Of a stretch of 28,564 nt of DNA, positions 15,307-23,615 are shown one piece after another. This stretch comes from an uncultured Phascolarctobacterium sp. GTDB lineage: Bacteria; Bacillota; Negativicutes; Acidaminococcales; Acidaminococcaceae. The position numbers and the translations under genes were made by a program. The notes below the pieces were generated by a model, which worked only from the letters and a program-made list of their open reading frames with translations, did no database searches and was not told the origin of the DNA. Position 1 is the first letter of the stretch, and each line of letters starts with the position of its first letter. The stretch lies in assembly GCA_900544885.1 (NCBI GenBank), contig UQWU01000022.1:1-28564 (forward strand), given 5' to 3'.

Positions 15307-15900
15307 TTATTTAGAGTACAACTCAACGATGAGGTGCTCTTCGATAGGAACATCAATTTCCTCACGAGTCGGGAAACGATCTACCTTGCCGCTCAGGTTA
15401 GCTGCATCCAGTACCAGCCAAGCCGGAACTGCTTTAGTAGCCAAAGTTTCTTCCATGCCTTTGAAGTATTCTTTAGAACGGCTGCTTTCCATTACGCTGA
15501 TAACATCGCCAACTTTTACAAATGCGGAAGGAATGTCCAAACGTTTGCCGTTAACAGCAATGTGGCCATGTCTTACGATTTGACGAGCTTGACGACGAGT
15601 ATTTGCCATACCCAGACGGAAAACAACGTTATCAATTCTTCTTTCAAGAAGGTTCAGCAGGTTTTCACCAGTGATACCTTCCATTTTTTTAGCTTTATCA
15701 TAGTAGCCACGGAATTGTTTTTCCAGGACACCATAGATAAATTTAGCTTTTTGTTTTTCAGTTAACTGAATGCCATATTCGCTCTTTTTGCCTCTTTGGC
15801 GTTTAGCTTGGCGGTTAGATTCCTTGCTAATGCCCATGAATGCCGGAGCTAAGCCCAAAGATCTGCATCTTTTCAGGACAGGCGTTCTATCAATTGCCAT
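15307..15900 (-). CDS. rpsD: 30S ribosomal protein S4
   Basis: 197 residues. An N-terminal domain with only one cysteine (the zinc-free form) is followed by the S4 RNA-binding domain (LERRIDNVVFRLGMANTRRQARQIVRHGHIAVNG). It is a primary 16S rRNA binder and in many bacteria a translational repressor of the alpha operon. Its place between rpsK and rpoA matches E. coli and Clostridia and differs from Bacillus, where rpsD is elsewhere. Confidence 0.98.
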   Translation of the reverse strand: MAIDRTPVLKRCRSLGLAPAFMGISKESNRQAKRQRGKKSEYGIQLTEKQKAKFIYGVLEKQFRGYYDKAKKMEGITGENLLNLLERRIDNVVFRLGMANTRRQARQIVRHGHIAVNGKRLDIPSAFVKVGDVISVMESSRSKEYFKGMEETLATKAVPAWLVLDAANLSGKVDRFPTREEIDVPIEEHLIVELYSK

Positions 15901-15915
15901 CTACTACACCTCCAA

Positions 15916-16308
15916 TTATACTCTTCTACGTTTCGGCGGACGGCAGCCATTATGCGGAATAGGAGTAACGTCTTTAATAGAGTTAACTTCTAAGCCTGCA
16001 GCTTGAAGTGCACGAATTGCAGCTTCACGGCCTGCGCCAGGACCTTTTACATATACTTCTACTTGTTTCAAGCCGTGATCCATAGCAGCTTTGGTTGCTT
16101 CTTCAGCAGCCATTTGAGCTGCAAACGGAGTGCTTTTACGGCTACCGCGGAAACCGAGGCCACCTGCGGATGCCCAGCTCAAAACGTTACCTTCGGTATC
16201 AGCGATGGTAACGATAGTATTATTGAAAGTGGAGCGAATGTGTGCTACACCGTTAATTACGTTTTTGCTAACTTTCTTTTTGTTGCGAACAACTTTCTTG
16301 CCAGCCAC
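15916..16308 (-). CDS. rpsK: 30S ribosomal protein S11
   Basis: 130 residues with SAGGLGFRGSRKSTPFAAQ, VYVKGPGAGREAAIRAL and the C-terminal VTPIPHNGCRPPKRRRV. It forms the platform of the 30S subunit near the mRNA exit. The start is GTG at 16308, nine bases after GGAGG. It lies 22 bases after rpsM. Confidence 0.98.
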   Translation of the reverse strand: MAGKKVVRNKKKVSKNVINGVAHIRSTFNNTIVTIADTEGNVLSWASAGGLGFRGSRKSTPFAAQMAAEEATKAAMDHGLKQVEVYVKGPGAGREAAIRALQAAGLEVNSIKDVTPIPHNGCRPPKRRRV

Positions 16309-16330
16309 TGGTTTATCCCTCCCTCGCTAA

Positions 16331-16699
16331 TTATTTCTTTTTGCCTGCAATAGTACGTTTCGGACCTTTACGGGTGCGGGCATTGTTTTTAGTGTTTTGA
16401 CCACGAACAGGAAGACCCATACGATGTCTTCTGCCACGATAGGAACCGATTTCGATTAAACGTTTGATGTTGAGGGATTCCTCACGACGGAGGTCACCTT
16501 CTACTTTGTAATCTTGATCCAGAGTTTCACGGATCTTGGCTACTTCATCTTCAGTTAAATCGCGTACGCGAGTGTCCGGGTTAATACCGGTTTTAGCTAA
16601 GATTTCACGAGAGAGAGTCAGGCCGATACCGTAAATGTACGGCAGTGCATACTCAATGCGTTTATCTCTCGGTAAATCGACACCAGAAATACGTGCCAT
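16331..16699 (-). CDS. rpsM: 30S ribosomal protein S13
   Basis: 122 residues. MARISGVDLPRDKRIEYAL, IYGIG and the basic tail GLPVRGQNTKNNARTRKGP identify S13, which sits in the 30S head and contacts the P-site tRNA and L5. Directly follows rpmJ (17 bases) with an AAGGAGG site. Confidence 0.98.
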   Translation of the reverse strand: MARISGVDLPRDKRIEYALPYIYGIGLTLSREILAKTGINPDTRVRDLTEDEVAKIRETLDQDYKVEGDLRREESLNIKRLIEIGSYRGRRHRMGLPVRGQNTKNNARTRKGPKRTIAGKKK

Positions 16700-16716
16700 T
16701 AAAGTGCACCTCCTTC

Positions 16717-16830
16717 TTAACCTTGTTTTTGTTTATGTTTAGGGTTTTCGCAAATTACCATTACATGGCCTTTACGTTTAATGACTTTGCATTTTTCACA
16801 TATTGGCTTAACAGACGGTCTTACTTTCAT
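16717..16830 (-). CDS. rpmJ: 50S ribosomal protein L36 (zinc-binding form)
   Basis: 37 residues reading MKVRPSVKPICEKCKVIKR then ending in NPKHKQKQG. The C-x2-C pair, a third cysteine (VICENP) and the histidine in NPKH form the zinc site of the C+ L36 type, which suggests no zinc-starvation replacement at this locus. GAGGAGG precedes the ATG by nine bases. Sits between infA and rpsM. Confidence 0.97.
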   Translation of the reverse strand: MKVRPSVKPICEKCKVIKRKGHVMVICENPKHKQKQG

Positions 16831-16859
16831 AATTTAAACCTCCTCTTTGCCTGTCTTGG

Positions 16860-17078
16860 TTATTTATACCGATAAGTAATTCTTCCACGATTGAGGTCGT
16901 ACGGAGTAAGCTCCACGGTAACCTTATCACCAGGCAAAATCTTGATGAAGTTCATACGAATCTTACCGGATATATGTGCGAGAATTACATGACCGTTTAC
17001 CAGTTGAACCTGGAACATAGCATTGGGAAGTGCTTCAAGAATTGTGCCTTCAACTTCAATTACATCCTGTTTGGACAC
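16860..17078 (-). CDS. infA: translation initiation factor IF-1
   Basis: 72 residues with the S1-like OB fold: IEVEGTILEALPNAMFQVQL, GHVILAHISGKIR and the C-terminal DLNRGRITYRYK. It binds the 30S A site during initiation with IF-2 and IF-3. The start is GTG at 17078, seven bases after GGAGG. It comes 12 bases after adk; map, frequently found between the two, is missing. Confidence 0.98.
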   Translation of the reverse strand: MSKQDVIEVEGTILEALPNAMFQVQLVNGHVILAHISGKIRMNFIKILPGDKVTVELTPYDLNRGRITYRYK

Positions 17079-17090
17079 AGCTTTACCTCC

Positions 17091-17741
17091 TTATTTGCTA
17101 CAACCGAGACTAGCTTTAACGTCAGCATAAACTTTATCAATAGCTTGGAGACCATCGATGTTTTTGAAAATGCCTTGTTTAGTGTAGTACTCGATCAACG
17201 GTTCTGTTTGGGCATGATATGCAGCCAAACGATTCTTTACGGTTTCTTCTTTATCATCGTTACGTTGATAAAGTGCTCCGCCGCATTTGTCGCACACACC
17301 TTCAACCTTGCTGGGGTTAAAGCTTACGTGATAGGTAGCACCGCATTCTTTGCAGATACGGCGACCGGTCACACGGCCAACCAGTTCGGAATCAGGAACA
17401 GTGATATTTACGACACCGGTCAATTTAATGTCCAGGTCTTTGAGGATTCCGTCGAGAGCAACTGCTTGCTCCTCAGTTCTCGGGAAGCCATCTAAAATGA
17501 AACCATTTGCACATTCGGGTTTGGACAAGCCTTCACGAACAATGCCGATGGTTACGACGTCGGGAACAAGTCCGCCGGCGTCCATGTATCTTTTTGCCTC
17601 TTTACCAAGTTCAGTGCCTTGACTTACTGCAGCACGGAACATGTCACCTGTAGAGATGTGAGGGATGTTAAATTCATCAATGAGTCTTTCTGCTTGAGTG
17701 CCTTTGCCAGCACCCGGAGGTCCCATTAAAAGAATATACAT
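17091..17741 (-). CDS. adk: adenylate kinase, zinc-lid type
   Basis: 216 residues catalysing ATP + AMP to 2 ADP. P-loop GPPGAGKGTQ (7-16), AMP site STGDMFR (30-36) and DGFPRTEEQ (84-92). The lid (about 125-160) carries Cys130, Cys133, Cys150 and Cys153, the four-cysteine zinc-lid pattern of Gram-positive long-form kinases. GGAGG precedes the ATG, 12 bases after secY. Confidence 0.98.
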   Translation of the reverse strand: MYILLMGPPGAGKGTQAERLIDEFNIPHISTGDMFRAAVSQGTELGKEAKRYMDAGGLVPDVVTIGIVREGLSKPECANGFILDGFPRTEEQAVALDGILKDLDIKLTGVVNITVPDSELVGRVTGRRICKECGATYHVSFNPSKVEGVCDKCGGALYQRNDDKEETVKNRLAAYHAQTEPLIEYYTKQGIFKNIDGLQAIDKVYADVKASLGCSK

Positions 17742-17753
17742 TCTGAATTCCTC

Positions 17754-19010
17754 CTATTTCATAAAGCCATGATAATGACGCATCAGTACCAGAGACTCTA
17801 TCTGCTTCATGGTATCCAATGCAACACCAACTACGATCAAAAGAGCAGTACCGCCGAAGTAAATGCCTTCAATGCGGGTCATCCAGCCGATAACATGAGG
17901 CATTAGTGCGATTAAAGAGAGGAAGACTGCACCTGCCAAAGTTATTCTGGACATTACTCTGTCAAGATAATCTGTTGTAGGCTTACCAGGACGAAGTCCA
18001 GGAATAAAGCCGCCGTTCTTTTTGATATTATCAGAGAGATCTCCGATGTTCAAGCTTACTGCAGTATAGAAGTAAGTAAAGAACAGAATCATAAGAACGT
18101 AGAGTGTTGTTTGTAACGGGCTGCCCCACTCAAACAACTTGCCCATGGTTTTAACCCAGGGAACGTCTACAAACTGAGCGATAGTCGCAGGAAACATCAA
18201 CACTGAAGAAGCGAAGATGATAGGAATAACGCCAGCCTGGTTGACTTTTAAAGGAATATAGCTGGTATGACCGCCATATGCTTTTCTGCCTACAACACGT
18301 TTTGCATACTGAACCGGAATTTTGCGAATACCTTGAGAAATGATAATTACGAAAACAATCATTGCCAAAGCAATAGCCGCGAACAAAATAACATTCAGTA
18401 AGTTGACCGTGCCAGCTTGTAAATATTGGAAAATTATTTTCAGACCATCAGGTAATCTGGAAACGATGCCGGCAAAGATAATCAAGGAGATACCGTTGCC
18501 AACACCACGAGCAGTAATCTGTTCGCCAATCCACATTAAGAAGACGGTACCTGCAGTTAATGTCAGGGCAATAAGCAGGATTGAGAAAATCCCGGGGTTA
18601 TTGATTGCCATCTTCAGGCCGTAAGCCATACCGCAGGCTTGAATAAACGCCAAAGCCACCGTCAGCATACGAGTGAGCTTTGTCGTCTTCTTATAGCCTT
18701 CTTCACCTTCCTTAGACCATTGTTCCAAAGTCGGTACAACTACCTTCAGTAACTGTAAAATAATCGAAGCATTAATGTATGGGGTAATACTCATAGCAAA
18801 AATTGAGAATTTGCTCAAGGCGCCACCACTGAACATATCTAGTAAACCTAAAAGGTTTCCGCTACGGAAGAGCTGTTCGATAACATCAGCATTTACGCCA
18901 GGAACAGGTATATGTGTGCCAGCCCTGAATACGATGAACATGGCGAGAGTAAATATCACTTTTTGCCTGAGTTCTGTAATCTTAAATATGTTAGCTAGGG
19001 CTGCGAACAC
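17754..19010 (-). CDS. secY: preprotein translocase channel subunit SecY
   Basis: 418 residues with ten predicted membrane helices, forming the SecYEG protein-export channel. Marks: FRAGTHIPVPGVN in the first loop, GALSKFSIFAMSITPYINASIILQL with the plug and helix 2, the cytoplasmic VGRKAYGGHTSYIPLKVNQAGVIPIIFA loop and LRPGKPT. Start is GTG at 19010, one base after the rplO stop; the GAGGTG ribosome site is inside rplO, so translation is probably coupled. Confidence 0.98.
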   Translation of the reverse strand: MFAALANIFKITELRQKVIFTLAMFIVFRAGTHIPVPGVNADVIEQLFRSGNLLGLLDMFSGGALSKFSIFAMSITPYINASIILQLLKVVVPTLEQWSKEGEEGYKKTTKLTRMLTVALAFIQACGMAYGLKMAINNPGIFSILLIALTLTAGTVFLMWIGEQITARGVGNGISLIIFAGIVSRLPDGLKIIFQYLQAGTVNLLNVILFAAIALAMIVFVIIISQGIRKIPVQYAKRVVGRKAYGGHTSYIPLKVNQAGVIPIIFASSVLMFPATIAQFVDVPWVKTMGKLFEWGSPLQTTLYVLMILFFTYFYTAVSLNIGDLSDNIKKNGGFIPGLRPGKPTTDYLDRVMSRITLAGAVFLSLIALMPHVIGWMTRIEGIYFGGTALLIVVGVALDTMKQIESLVLMRHYHGFMK

Positions 19011-19011
19011 T

Positions 19012-19452
19012 TTAGATCACCTCAATCTTACCGCCAGCTGCAATGATTTTTTCTTCAGCGGATTTGCTGAAGCCCATAGCTTGAACAGTAAGTTTTTTGG
19101 TTAATTCGCCATTGCCAAGAATGCGGATACCGTCGCGAACGTTCTTAACGATGCCTTCTTCAATGAGCATTACAGGTTCAACAACGGTGCCATCCTCAAA
19201 ACGGTTGAGAACGGAAACGTTGATTTCAACATAATCTTTACCAAATTTATTGTAGAAACCGCGTTTCGGAAGACGCAGGTACAAAGGTCTTTGACCACCT
19301 TCAAAACCAGGGCGTTTTACACCGCCGGAACGGGATTTTTGACCTTTTTGGCCTTTACCGGAAGTCTTGCCTAAGCCGGAACCCAGGCCACGACCTACGC
19401 GAACTGCTACACGTTTAGATCCCGGAGCGGGAGACAATTCATGTAAATTCAT
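19012..19452 (-). CDS. rplO: 50S ribosomal protein L15
   Basis: 146 residues. MNLHELSPAPGSKRVAVRVGRG, the Gly/Lys-rich SGKGQKGQKSRSGG segment and FEGGQRPLYLRLPKRGF are the L15 signature; it is a late-binding 23S rRNA protein. It follows rpmD after 20 bases and abuts secY. Confidence 0.98.
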   Translation of the reverse strand: MNLHELSPAPGSKRVAVRVGRGLGSGLGKTSGKGQKGQKSRSGGVKRPGFEGGQRPLYLRLPKRGFYNKFGKDYVEINVSVLNRFEDGTVVEPVMLIEEGIVKNVRDGIRILGNGELTKKLTVQAMGFSKSAEEKIIAAGGKIEVI

Positions 19453-19472
19453 CTTCAGTACACCTCCTTGTC

Positions 19473-19652
19473 TTACGCTTCTTCAACTTTCACGAGATGT
19501 TCTACTTTATGAATCATGCCGCGAATAGTCGGAGTATCTTCTTTTACAACGCTAGTATTAATTTTACCTAAACCCAGAGCTCTTACGGTTGCACGTTGAT
19601 CTTTCGGGTAACCGATCAAGCTGCGGGTCAGAGTGATTTTAATTTGTGCCAT
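19473..19652 (-). CDS. rpmD: 50S ribosomal protein L30
   Basis: 59 residues beginning MAQIKITLTRSLIGYPKDQR, with ALGLGKINTSV and the closing GMIHKVEHLVKVEE. The compact ferredoxin-like L30 binds 23S rRNA. AAGGAGG lies upstream of the ATG at 19652, and rpsE ends 13 bases before it. Its small size is normal. Confidence 0.97.
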   Translation of the reverse strand: MAQIKITLTRSLIGYPKDQRATVRALGLGKINTSVVKEDTPTIRGMIHKVEHLVKVEEA

Positions 19653-19665
19653 GACAAAGTCCTCC

Positions 19666-20166
19666 TTAGCCCAACAATTCTTCTACGGTTTTACCACGCA
19701 GAGCTGCAACAGCTTCAGCACTCTTCAAAGTTTTCAAACCTTCGATGGTTGCACGAACCATGTTGTTCGGGTTGGAAGAACCTTGAGATTTAGTCAGAAT
19801 ATCACGAACGCCAGCCAGTTCCAGTACGGCACGTACAGGGCCGCCAGCGATAACGCCGGTACCTTCTCTAGCCGGTTTCAGGAATACACGGCCTGCGCCG
19901 AATACACCAATGATTTCATGAGGAATGGTGGTACCAACCAGAGGTACGGTTACCAGGTTTTTCTTAGCGTCTTCAACGCCTTTGCGGATAGCTTCAGGAA
20001 CTTCTGCAGCTTTACCTAAACCCATGCCTACATGACCATTTTCATCACCTACAACAACAAGTGCAGCGAAGGAGAAACGACGTCCGCCTTTAACAACCTT
20101 AGCAACACGGTTGATGAAAACGACTCTTTCTTGTAATTCGTTTTCTTTATTTTCGAAGTTCGCCAC
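19666..20166 (-). CDS. rpsE: 30S ribosomal protein S5
   Basis: 166 residues. LQERVVFINRVAKVVKGGRRFSF opens the double-stranded RNA-binding domain, and GTGVIAGGPVRAVLELAGVRDILTKSQGSSNPNN is the conserved C-terminal region. S5 supports decoding accuracy at the mRNA entrance. Start is GTG at 20166 with an AAGGAGG site. Confidence 0.98.
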   Translation of the reverse strand: MANFENKENELQERVVFINRVAKVVKGGRRFSFAALVVVGDENGHVGMGLGKAAEVPEAIRKGVEDAKKNLVTVPLVGTTIPHEIIGVFGAGRVFLKPAREGTGVIAGGPVRAVLELAGVRDILTKSQGSSNPNNMVRATIEGLKTLKSAEAVAALRGKTVEELLG

Positions 20167-20183
20167 TTTATTTCCTCCTTCTC

Positions 20184-20546
20184 TTAGAATACAAGGCCAG
20201 CTTCACGAGCAGCTTCAGCTAAAGCAGCTACACGGCCATGGTACAGATAACCACCACGATCGAATACAACTTCTTTAACGCCTTTAGCCAGTGCTTTTTC
20301 AGCAATTGCCTTACCTACGGCTTTAGCAGCTTCAATGTTGCCACCATAGTTTTCTTTCATTTCTTTTTCAACGGTGCTAGCAGCAGCGATAGTTTCGCCG
20401 GTTTCATCGTTAATTACCTGTGCATAAATATTGGACAGGGAACGGTATACGTTCAGACGAGGTCTTTCTGCTGTACCGATAATATATCTACGAGAACGGA
20501 GATGACGTTTTTGACGTTTCTCGTTTTTATCAACTCTGTTAAGCAA
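20184..20546 (-). CDS. rplR: 50S ribosomal protein L18
   Basis: About 120 residues. KRHLRSRRYIIGTAERPRLNVYRS, IYAQVINDETG and FDRGGYLYHGRVAALAEAAREAGLVF identify L18, which binds 5S rRNA. The start is uncertain. An upstream GTG at 20555 touches the GGGAG ribosome site, whereas the TTG at 20546 is eight bases from it and gives the usual L18 length, so I prefer TTG. Confidence 0.95.
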   Translation of the reverse strand: MLNRVDKNEKRQKRHLRSRRYIIGTAERPRLNVYRSLSNIYAQVINDETGETIAAASTVEKEMKENYGGNIEAAKAVGKAIAEKALAKGVKEVVFDRGGYLYHGRVAALAEAAREAGLVF

Positions 20547-20571
20547 GAGTTTCACTCCCTTCTTTTAGAAA

Positions 20572-21120
20572 TTATTTTTTGCCTTTAGCGCCAGCTTTAC
20601 CGATCTTACGACGGATATGTTCGCCTTCATAACGAATACCTTTACCTTTATAAGGTTCAGGCGGACGCAAAGTACGGATTTCAGCAGCAACAGCGCCTAC
20701 AACTTCTTTATCAGCACCGCTTACAACGATTTTGTTCGGAGCGGGAACTTCAAAAGTAATACCAGCAGGCGGCTCTTTAACAACCGGGTGAGAGAAGCCC
20801 AAGGTGAAGTTAATGTTTTGGCCTTGTTTTGCAGCACGGTAGCCAACGCCATTAATTTCCAGAGATTTGCTGAAACCTTGAGTAACACCGATGATCATGT
20901 TGTTAATCAGAGTACGGGACAGACCATGCAGGGAACGGTTTTCTTTTTCATCGTTCGGACGTTCAACAGTCAGAACACCGTTATCCAGGGTCAGTTTCAT
21001 GTTTTTATTGATTTGGCGAGCCAGTTCGCCTTTAGGACCTTTAACGGTCACATAGTTGTTTTCAATTGTAACTGTTACACTAGCGGGAACAGTAATTGGC
21101 ATTTTACCAATTCTAGACAC
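20572..21120 (-). CDS. rplF: 50S ribosomal protein L6
   Basis: 182 residues with the two-fold L6 repeat. MSRIGKMPITVPASV at the start, VKGPKGEL in the first half and the C-terminal RPPEPYKGKGIRYEGEHIRRKIGKAGAKGKK near the factor-binding site. Start is GTG at 21120 after a GGAGG site. Confidence 0.98.
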   Translation of the reverse strand: MSRIGKMPITVPASVTVTIENNYVTVKGPKGELARQINKNMKLTLDNGVLTVERPNDEKENRSLHGLSRTLINNMIIGVTQGFSKSLEINGVGYRAAKQGQNINFTLGFSHPVVKEPPAGITFEVPAPNKIVVSGADKEVVGAVAAEIRTLRPPEPYKGKGIRYEGEHIRRKIGKAGAKGKK

Positions 21121-21147
21121 GTACGAGCACCTCCTATCTTTTTAGTA

Positions 21148-21546
21148 TTACCATACGTATGCAAGAACTTCGCCGCCCAAGCCTGCTTTACGAGCAGCTT
21201 TGTCGGTCATCAAGCCTTGGGAAGTAGAAATTAATGCAATACCCAGACCTCCGAGGACTCTAGGCAGTTGGTCTTTTTGAGAGTAAACTCTCAGACCGGG
21301 TTTGGAAATACGTTTAATACCGGAGATAACTTTCTCTTTATTAGCACCGTATTTCAGGCTGACTTTGATAACATTTTGTTTGCTGTCAGCAATAACTTCG
21401 AAATCTTTAATGAAACCTTCAGCTTTCAAAATTTCAGCAATAGCAACTTTAATTTTGCTGCCGGGGATTTCAACTCTATCATGATGAACTGAATTTGCAT
21501 TACGAATACGGGTAAGCATATCAGCAATCGGGTCAGTCATTACCAT
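21148..21546 (-). CDS. rpsH: 30S ribosomal protein S8
   Basis: 132 residues. MTDPIADMLTRIRNAN near the start and the C-terminal GLRVYSQKDQLPRVLGGLGIALISTSQGLMTDKAAR are diagnostic. In E. coli S8 represses the spc operon; whether that holds here is not visible. GGAGG lies nine bases before the ATG at 21546. Confidence 0.98.
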   Translation of the reverse strand: MVMTDPIADMLTRIRNANSVHHDRVEIPGSKIKVAIAEILKAEGFIKDFEVIADSKQNVIKVSLKYGANKEKVISGIKRISKPGLRVYSQKDQLPRVLGGLGIALISTSQGLMTDKAARKAGLGGEVLAYVW

Positions 21547-21577
21547 ACTTAAATACCCTCCTTCCTTGTTGTCTGTC

Positions 21578-21763
21578 TTACCAGCTTGCTTTGGTTACGC
21601 CCGGAATAGCACCTTTATAAGCATATTCACGGAAGCAGATACGGCAGAGGCCAAATTTACGCATATAGCCATGAGGTCTGCCGCACACTTTGCAGCGGTT
21701 ATAATGGCGAACTTCAAACTTAGGTTCACCTTTCCATTTTTCAATCAGGGCTTTTTTAGCCAA
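21578..21763 (-). CDS. rpsN: 30S ribosomal protein S14, zinc-binding type (type Z)
   Basis: 61 residues with C-x2-C-x12-C-x2-C (KVCGRPHGYMRKFGLCRICF), the zinc-dependent short S14 (rpsZ). Ends in GAIPGVTKASW. Start is TTG at 21763, seven bases after GGAGG; the usual alanine-lysine-lysine follows. Confidence 0.97.
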   Translation of the reverse strand: MAKKALIEKWKGEPKFEVRHYNRCKVCGRPHGYMRKFGLCRICFREYAYKGAIPGVTKASW

Positions 21764-21779
21764 GGTATTCCCTCCTCAC

Positions 21780-22325
21780 TTATGCGCCGAACGGCATTCC
21801 GAGGAGTCTGAGCAATTCTCTAGCTTCCTCGTCAGTCTTAGCGGTAGTTACAATGATGATATCCATGCCACGAACTTTATCGATCTTATCGTATTCGATT
21901 TCCGGGAAAATCAATTGTTCTTTCAGGCCCAGTGCGTAGTTACCACGGCCGTCGAAAGCAGTAGCGCTAACACCGCGGAAGTCACGTACGCGCGGAAGAG
22001 CGAGATTCATCAGTTTATCAAGGAAATAGTACATACGGTCGCCACGCAGGGTTACTTTAGCACCCAGAGGCATGCCTTGACGTACTTTGAAAGCTGCGAT
22101 GGATTTTTTAGCTTTGGTGATTACAGGTTTTTGACCTGCGATTTGAGTCATGTCGGAAACTGCAGCTTCGAGAGCTTTGCTGTTGCCAACTGCTTCACCA
22201 ACACCCATGTTGATGACAACTTTCTCAATTTTAGGAATTTCCATTACGTTTTTATATTGGAATTTGTCTTGAAGTCCTTTTACAACTTCAGCCAAATATT
22301 TTTCTTGCAATCTGGTCTTTGCCAT
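21780..22325 (-). CDS. rplE: 50S ribosomal protein L5
   Basis: 181 residues. MEIPKIEKVVINMGVGEA, GQKPVITKAKKSIAAFKVRQG and LPRVRDFRGVS are L5 hallmarks; it binds 5S rRNA and contacts S13. The C-terminus LLRLLGMPFGA is complete. AAAGGAGG lies upstream of the ATG. Confidence 0.98.
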   Translation of the reverse strand: MAKTRLQEKYLAEVVKGLQDKFQYKNVMEIPKIEKVVINMGVGEAVGNSKALEAAVSDMTQIAGQKPVITKAKKSIAAFKVRQGMPLGAKVTLRGDRMYYFLDKLMNLALPRVRDFRGVSATAFDGRGNYALGLKEQLIFPEIEYDKIDKVRGMDIIIVTTAKTDEEARELLRLLGMPFGA

Positions 22326-22352
22326 TCAGTTATTTCCTCCTTTCCCGGAAAA

Positions 22353-22682
22353 TTATTTATCGATTACTTCGCCGCATTTTTTGCAGACTCTAACGGTTAC
22401 GCCTGCAACTTCGGTCTTTTTAATACGGGTAGCTTTTTTGCAAGCCGGGCATACCAACATTACTTTGGAAGCATTAATCGGAGCTTCTTTAGTAATAATG
22501 CCGCCTTGAGGATTTGCCTGGGACGGTTTGGTATGACGTTTTACTTGATTTACGCCTTCAATAACCACTTTGGCTTTCTTAGGCAGAGCTTCAACGATCT
22601 TACCTTGCTTGCCTTTATCCTTACCGGACAGAACAAGAACGGTATCGCCTTTTTTAACATGCAGCTTTACAGCATTTGCCAT
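22353..22682 (-). CDS. rplX: 50S ribosomal protein L24
   Basis: 109 residues with the KOW motif KGDTVLVLSGKDKGKQGKIVEALP near the start and a four-cysteine C-terminal module (CPACKK and CKKCGE). It is an early assembly initiator for 50S. Follows rplN after 37 bases with an AAGGAGG site. Confidence 0.98.
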   Translation of the reverse strand: MANAVKLHVKKGDTVLVLSGKDKGKQGKIVEALPKKAKVVIEGVNQVKRHTKPSQANPQGGIITKEAPINASKVMLVCPACKKATRIKKTEVAGVTVRVCKKCGEVIDK

Positions 22683-22719
22683 GTCAAGAACACCTCCTTA
22701 TAGTGCGTTATCTAATTTC

Positions 22720-23088
22720 TTACAGCACTTCCGGTGCCAGAGAAATGATTTTCATGAAGTCTTTTTCACGGAGTTCACGAGCAACAGGCCCAAAAATACG
22801 GGTGCCGCGCGGGCTCTTGTCATCTTTAATTACGACTGCAGCGTTTTCGTCAAAACGAATGTAGGAGCCGTCAGCACGACGAACACCTTTTACGGAACGA
22901 ACAACAACTGCTTTAACTACGTCGCCTTTTTTTACAACGCCACCGGGTGATGCATCTTTAACAGCACATACGATAACGTCACCGATATTAGCATATTTAC
23001 GGTAAGAACCGCCTAATACACGGATACACATAACCTTCTTAGCGCCGGTGTTATCACCAACATTAAGGATAGTTTGTTGTTGTATCAT
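22720..23088 (-). CDS. rplN: 50S ribosomal protein L14
   Basis: 122 residues from MIQQQTILNVGDNTGAKKVMCIRVLGG to FMKIISLAPEVL, the standard bacterial length. It sits at the subunit interface. A 39-base gap to rpsQ contains a weak 6-bp hairpin (ttgccg 23102-23107 with cggcaa 23119-23124). Confidence 0.98.
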   Translation of the reverse strand: MIQQQTILNVGDNTGAKKVMCIRVLGGSYRKYANIGDVIVCAVKDASPGGVVKKGDVVKAVVVRSVKGVRRADGSYIRFDENAAVVIKDDKSPRGTRIFGPVARELREKDFMKIISLAPEVL

Positions 23089-23127
23089 GGATTTCCCTCC
23101 CTTGCCGGACTAAATCTTCGGCAAAAA

Positions 23128-23388
23128 TTATTTTGCACGCTCTAAGATTTCAATAACGCGCCAGCATTTATCTTTAGACAGCGGACGAGTTTGCATAATT
23201 TCTACTACGTCGCCGATATGTGCTTCGTTATTTTCGTCATGAGCTTTAAATTTAATAGTATGTTGTACGCCTTTTTTGTACAGCGGATGCTGAACGAAAC
23301 GTTCTACTGCAACTACGACAGTTTTCTGCATTTTATCGCTGACAACTTTACCAATACGGGTAACACGTGCGTTTCTTTCTTCGGTCAC
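23128..23388 (-). CDS. rpsQ: 30S ribosomal protein S17
   Basis: 86 residues. RIGKVVSDKMQKTVVVAVERF and the closing GDVVEIMQTRPLSKDKCWRVIEIL identify S17, a primary 16S binder. I use the GTG at 23388, eight bases after AAGGAGG; a longer frame from a TTG at 23415 would read through that ribosome site. Confidence 0.97.
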   Translation of the reverse strand: MTEERNARVTRIGKVVSDKMQKTVVVAVERFVQHPLYKKGVQHTIKFKAHDENNEAHIGDVVEIMQTRPLSKDKCWRVIEILERAK

Positions 23389-23420
23389 GACTGTTTCCTC
23401 CTTGTTATATTTCAAAACAG

Positions 23421-23615
23421 TTAAGCCTTGAGCTCACGTTCACGCTGGATTGTTTTGATACGGGCAATGGATTTTTTAACGTCACGAATCTTCATCGGGT
23501 TTTCACATTGACCGGTTGCCATTTGAAAACGCAGATTGAAAAGTTCTTCTTTCAAATCTGCCAATTTGGTGTCTAACTCAGCAGCAGACAATTCACGAAT
23601 TTCTGTTGTTTTCAT
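23421..23615 (-). CDS. rpmC: 50S ribosomal protein L29
   Basis: 64 residues forming a helical hairpin. TTEIRELSAAELDTKLADLKEEL and FQMATGQCENPMKIRDVKKSIARIKTI are typical; it lies near the tunnel exit where SRP and trigger factor dock. Its ATG shares one base with the rplP stop (TAATG). Confidence 0.97.
   Translation of the reverse strand: MKTTEIRELSAAELDTKLADLKEELFNLRFQMATGQCENPMKIRDVKKSIARIKTIQRERELKA

Noticed and set aside
21915..22703. Long plus-strand open frame (262 codons) opposite rplE and rplX
   Set aside because: Antisense shadow of two certain ribosomal genes; phenylalanine/serine-rich translation typical of reversed coding sequence.
23102..23124. Hairpin between rplN and rpsQ as a terminator or attenuator
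   Set aside because: Only six base pairs and no T-run; co-transcription of the flanking ribosomal genes is expected.
23389..23415. Longer N-terminus for S17 from a TTG
   Set aside because: It reads through the AAGGAGG that serves the GTG at 23388.
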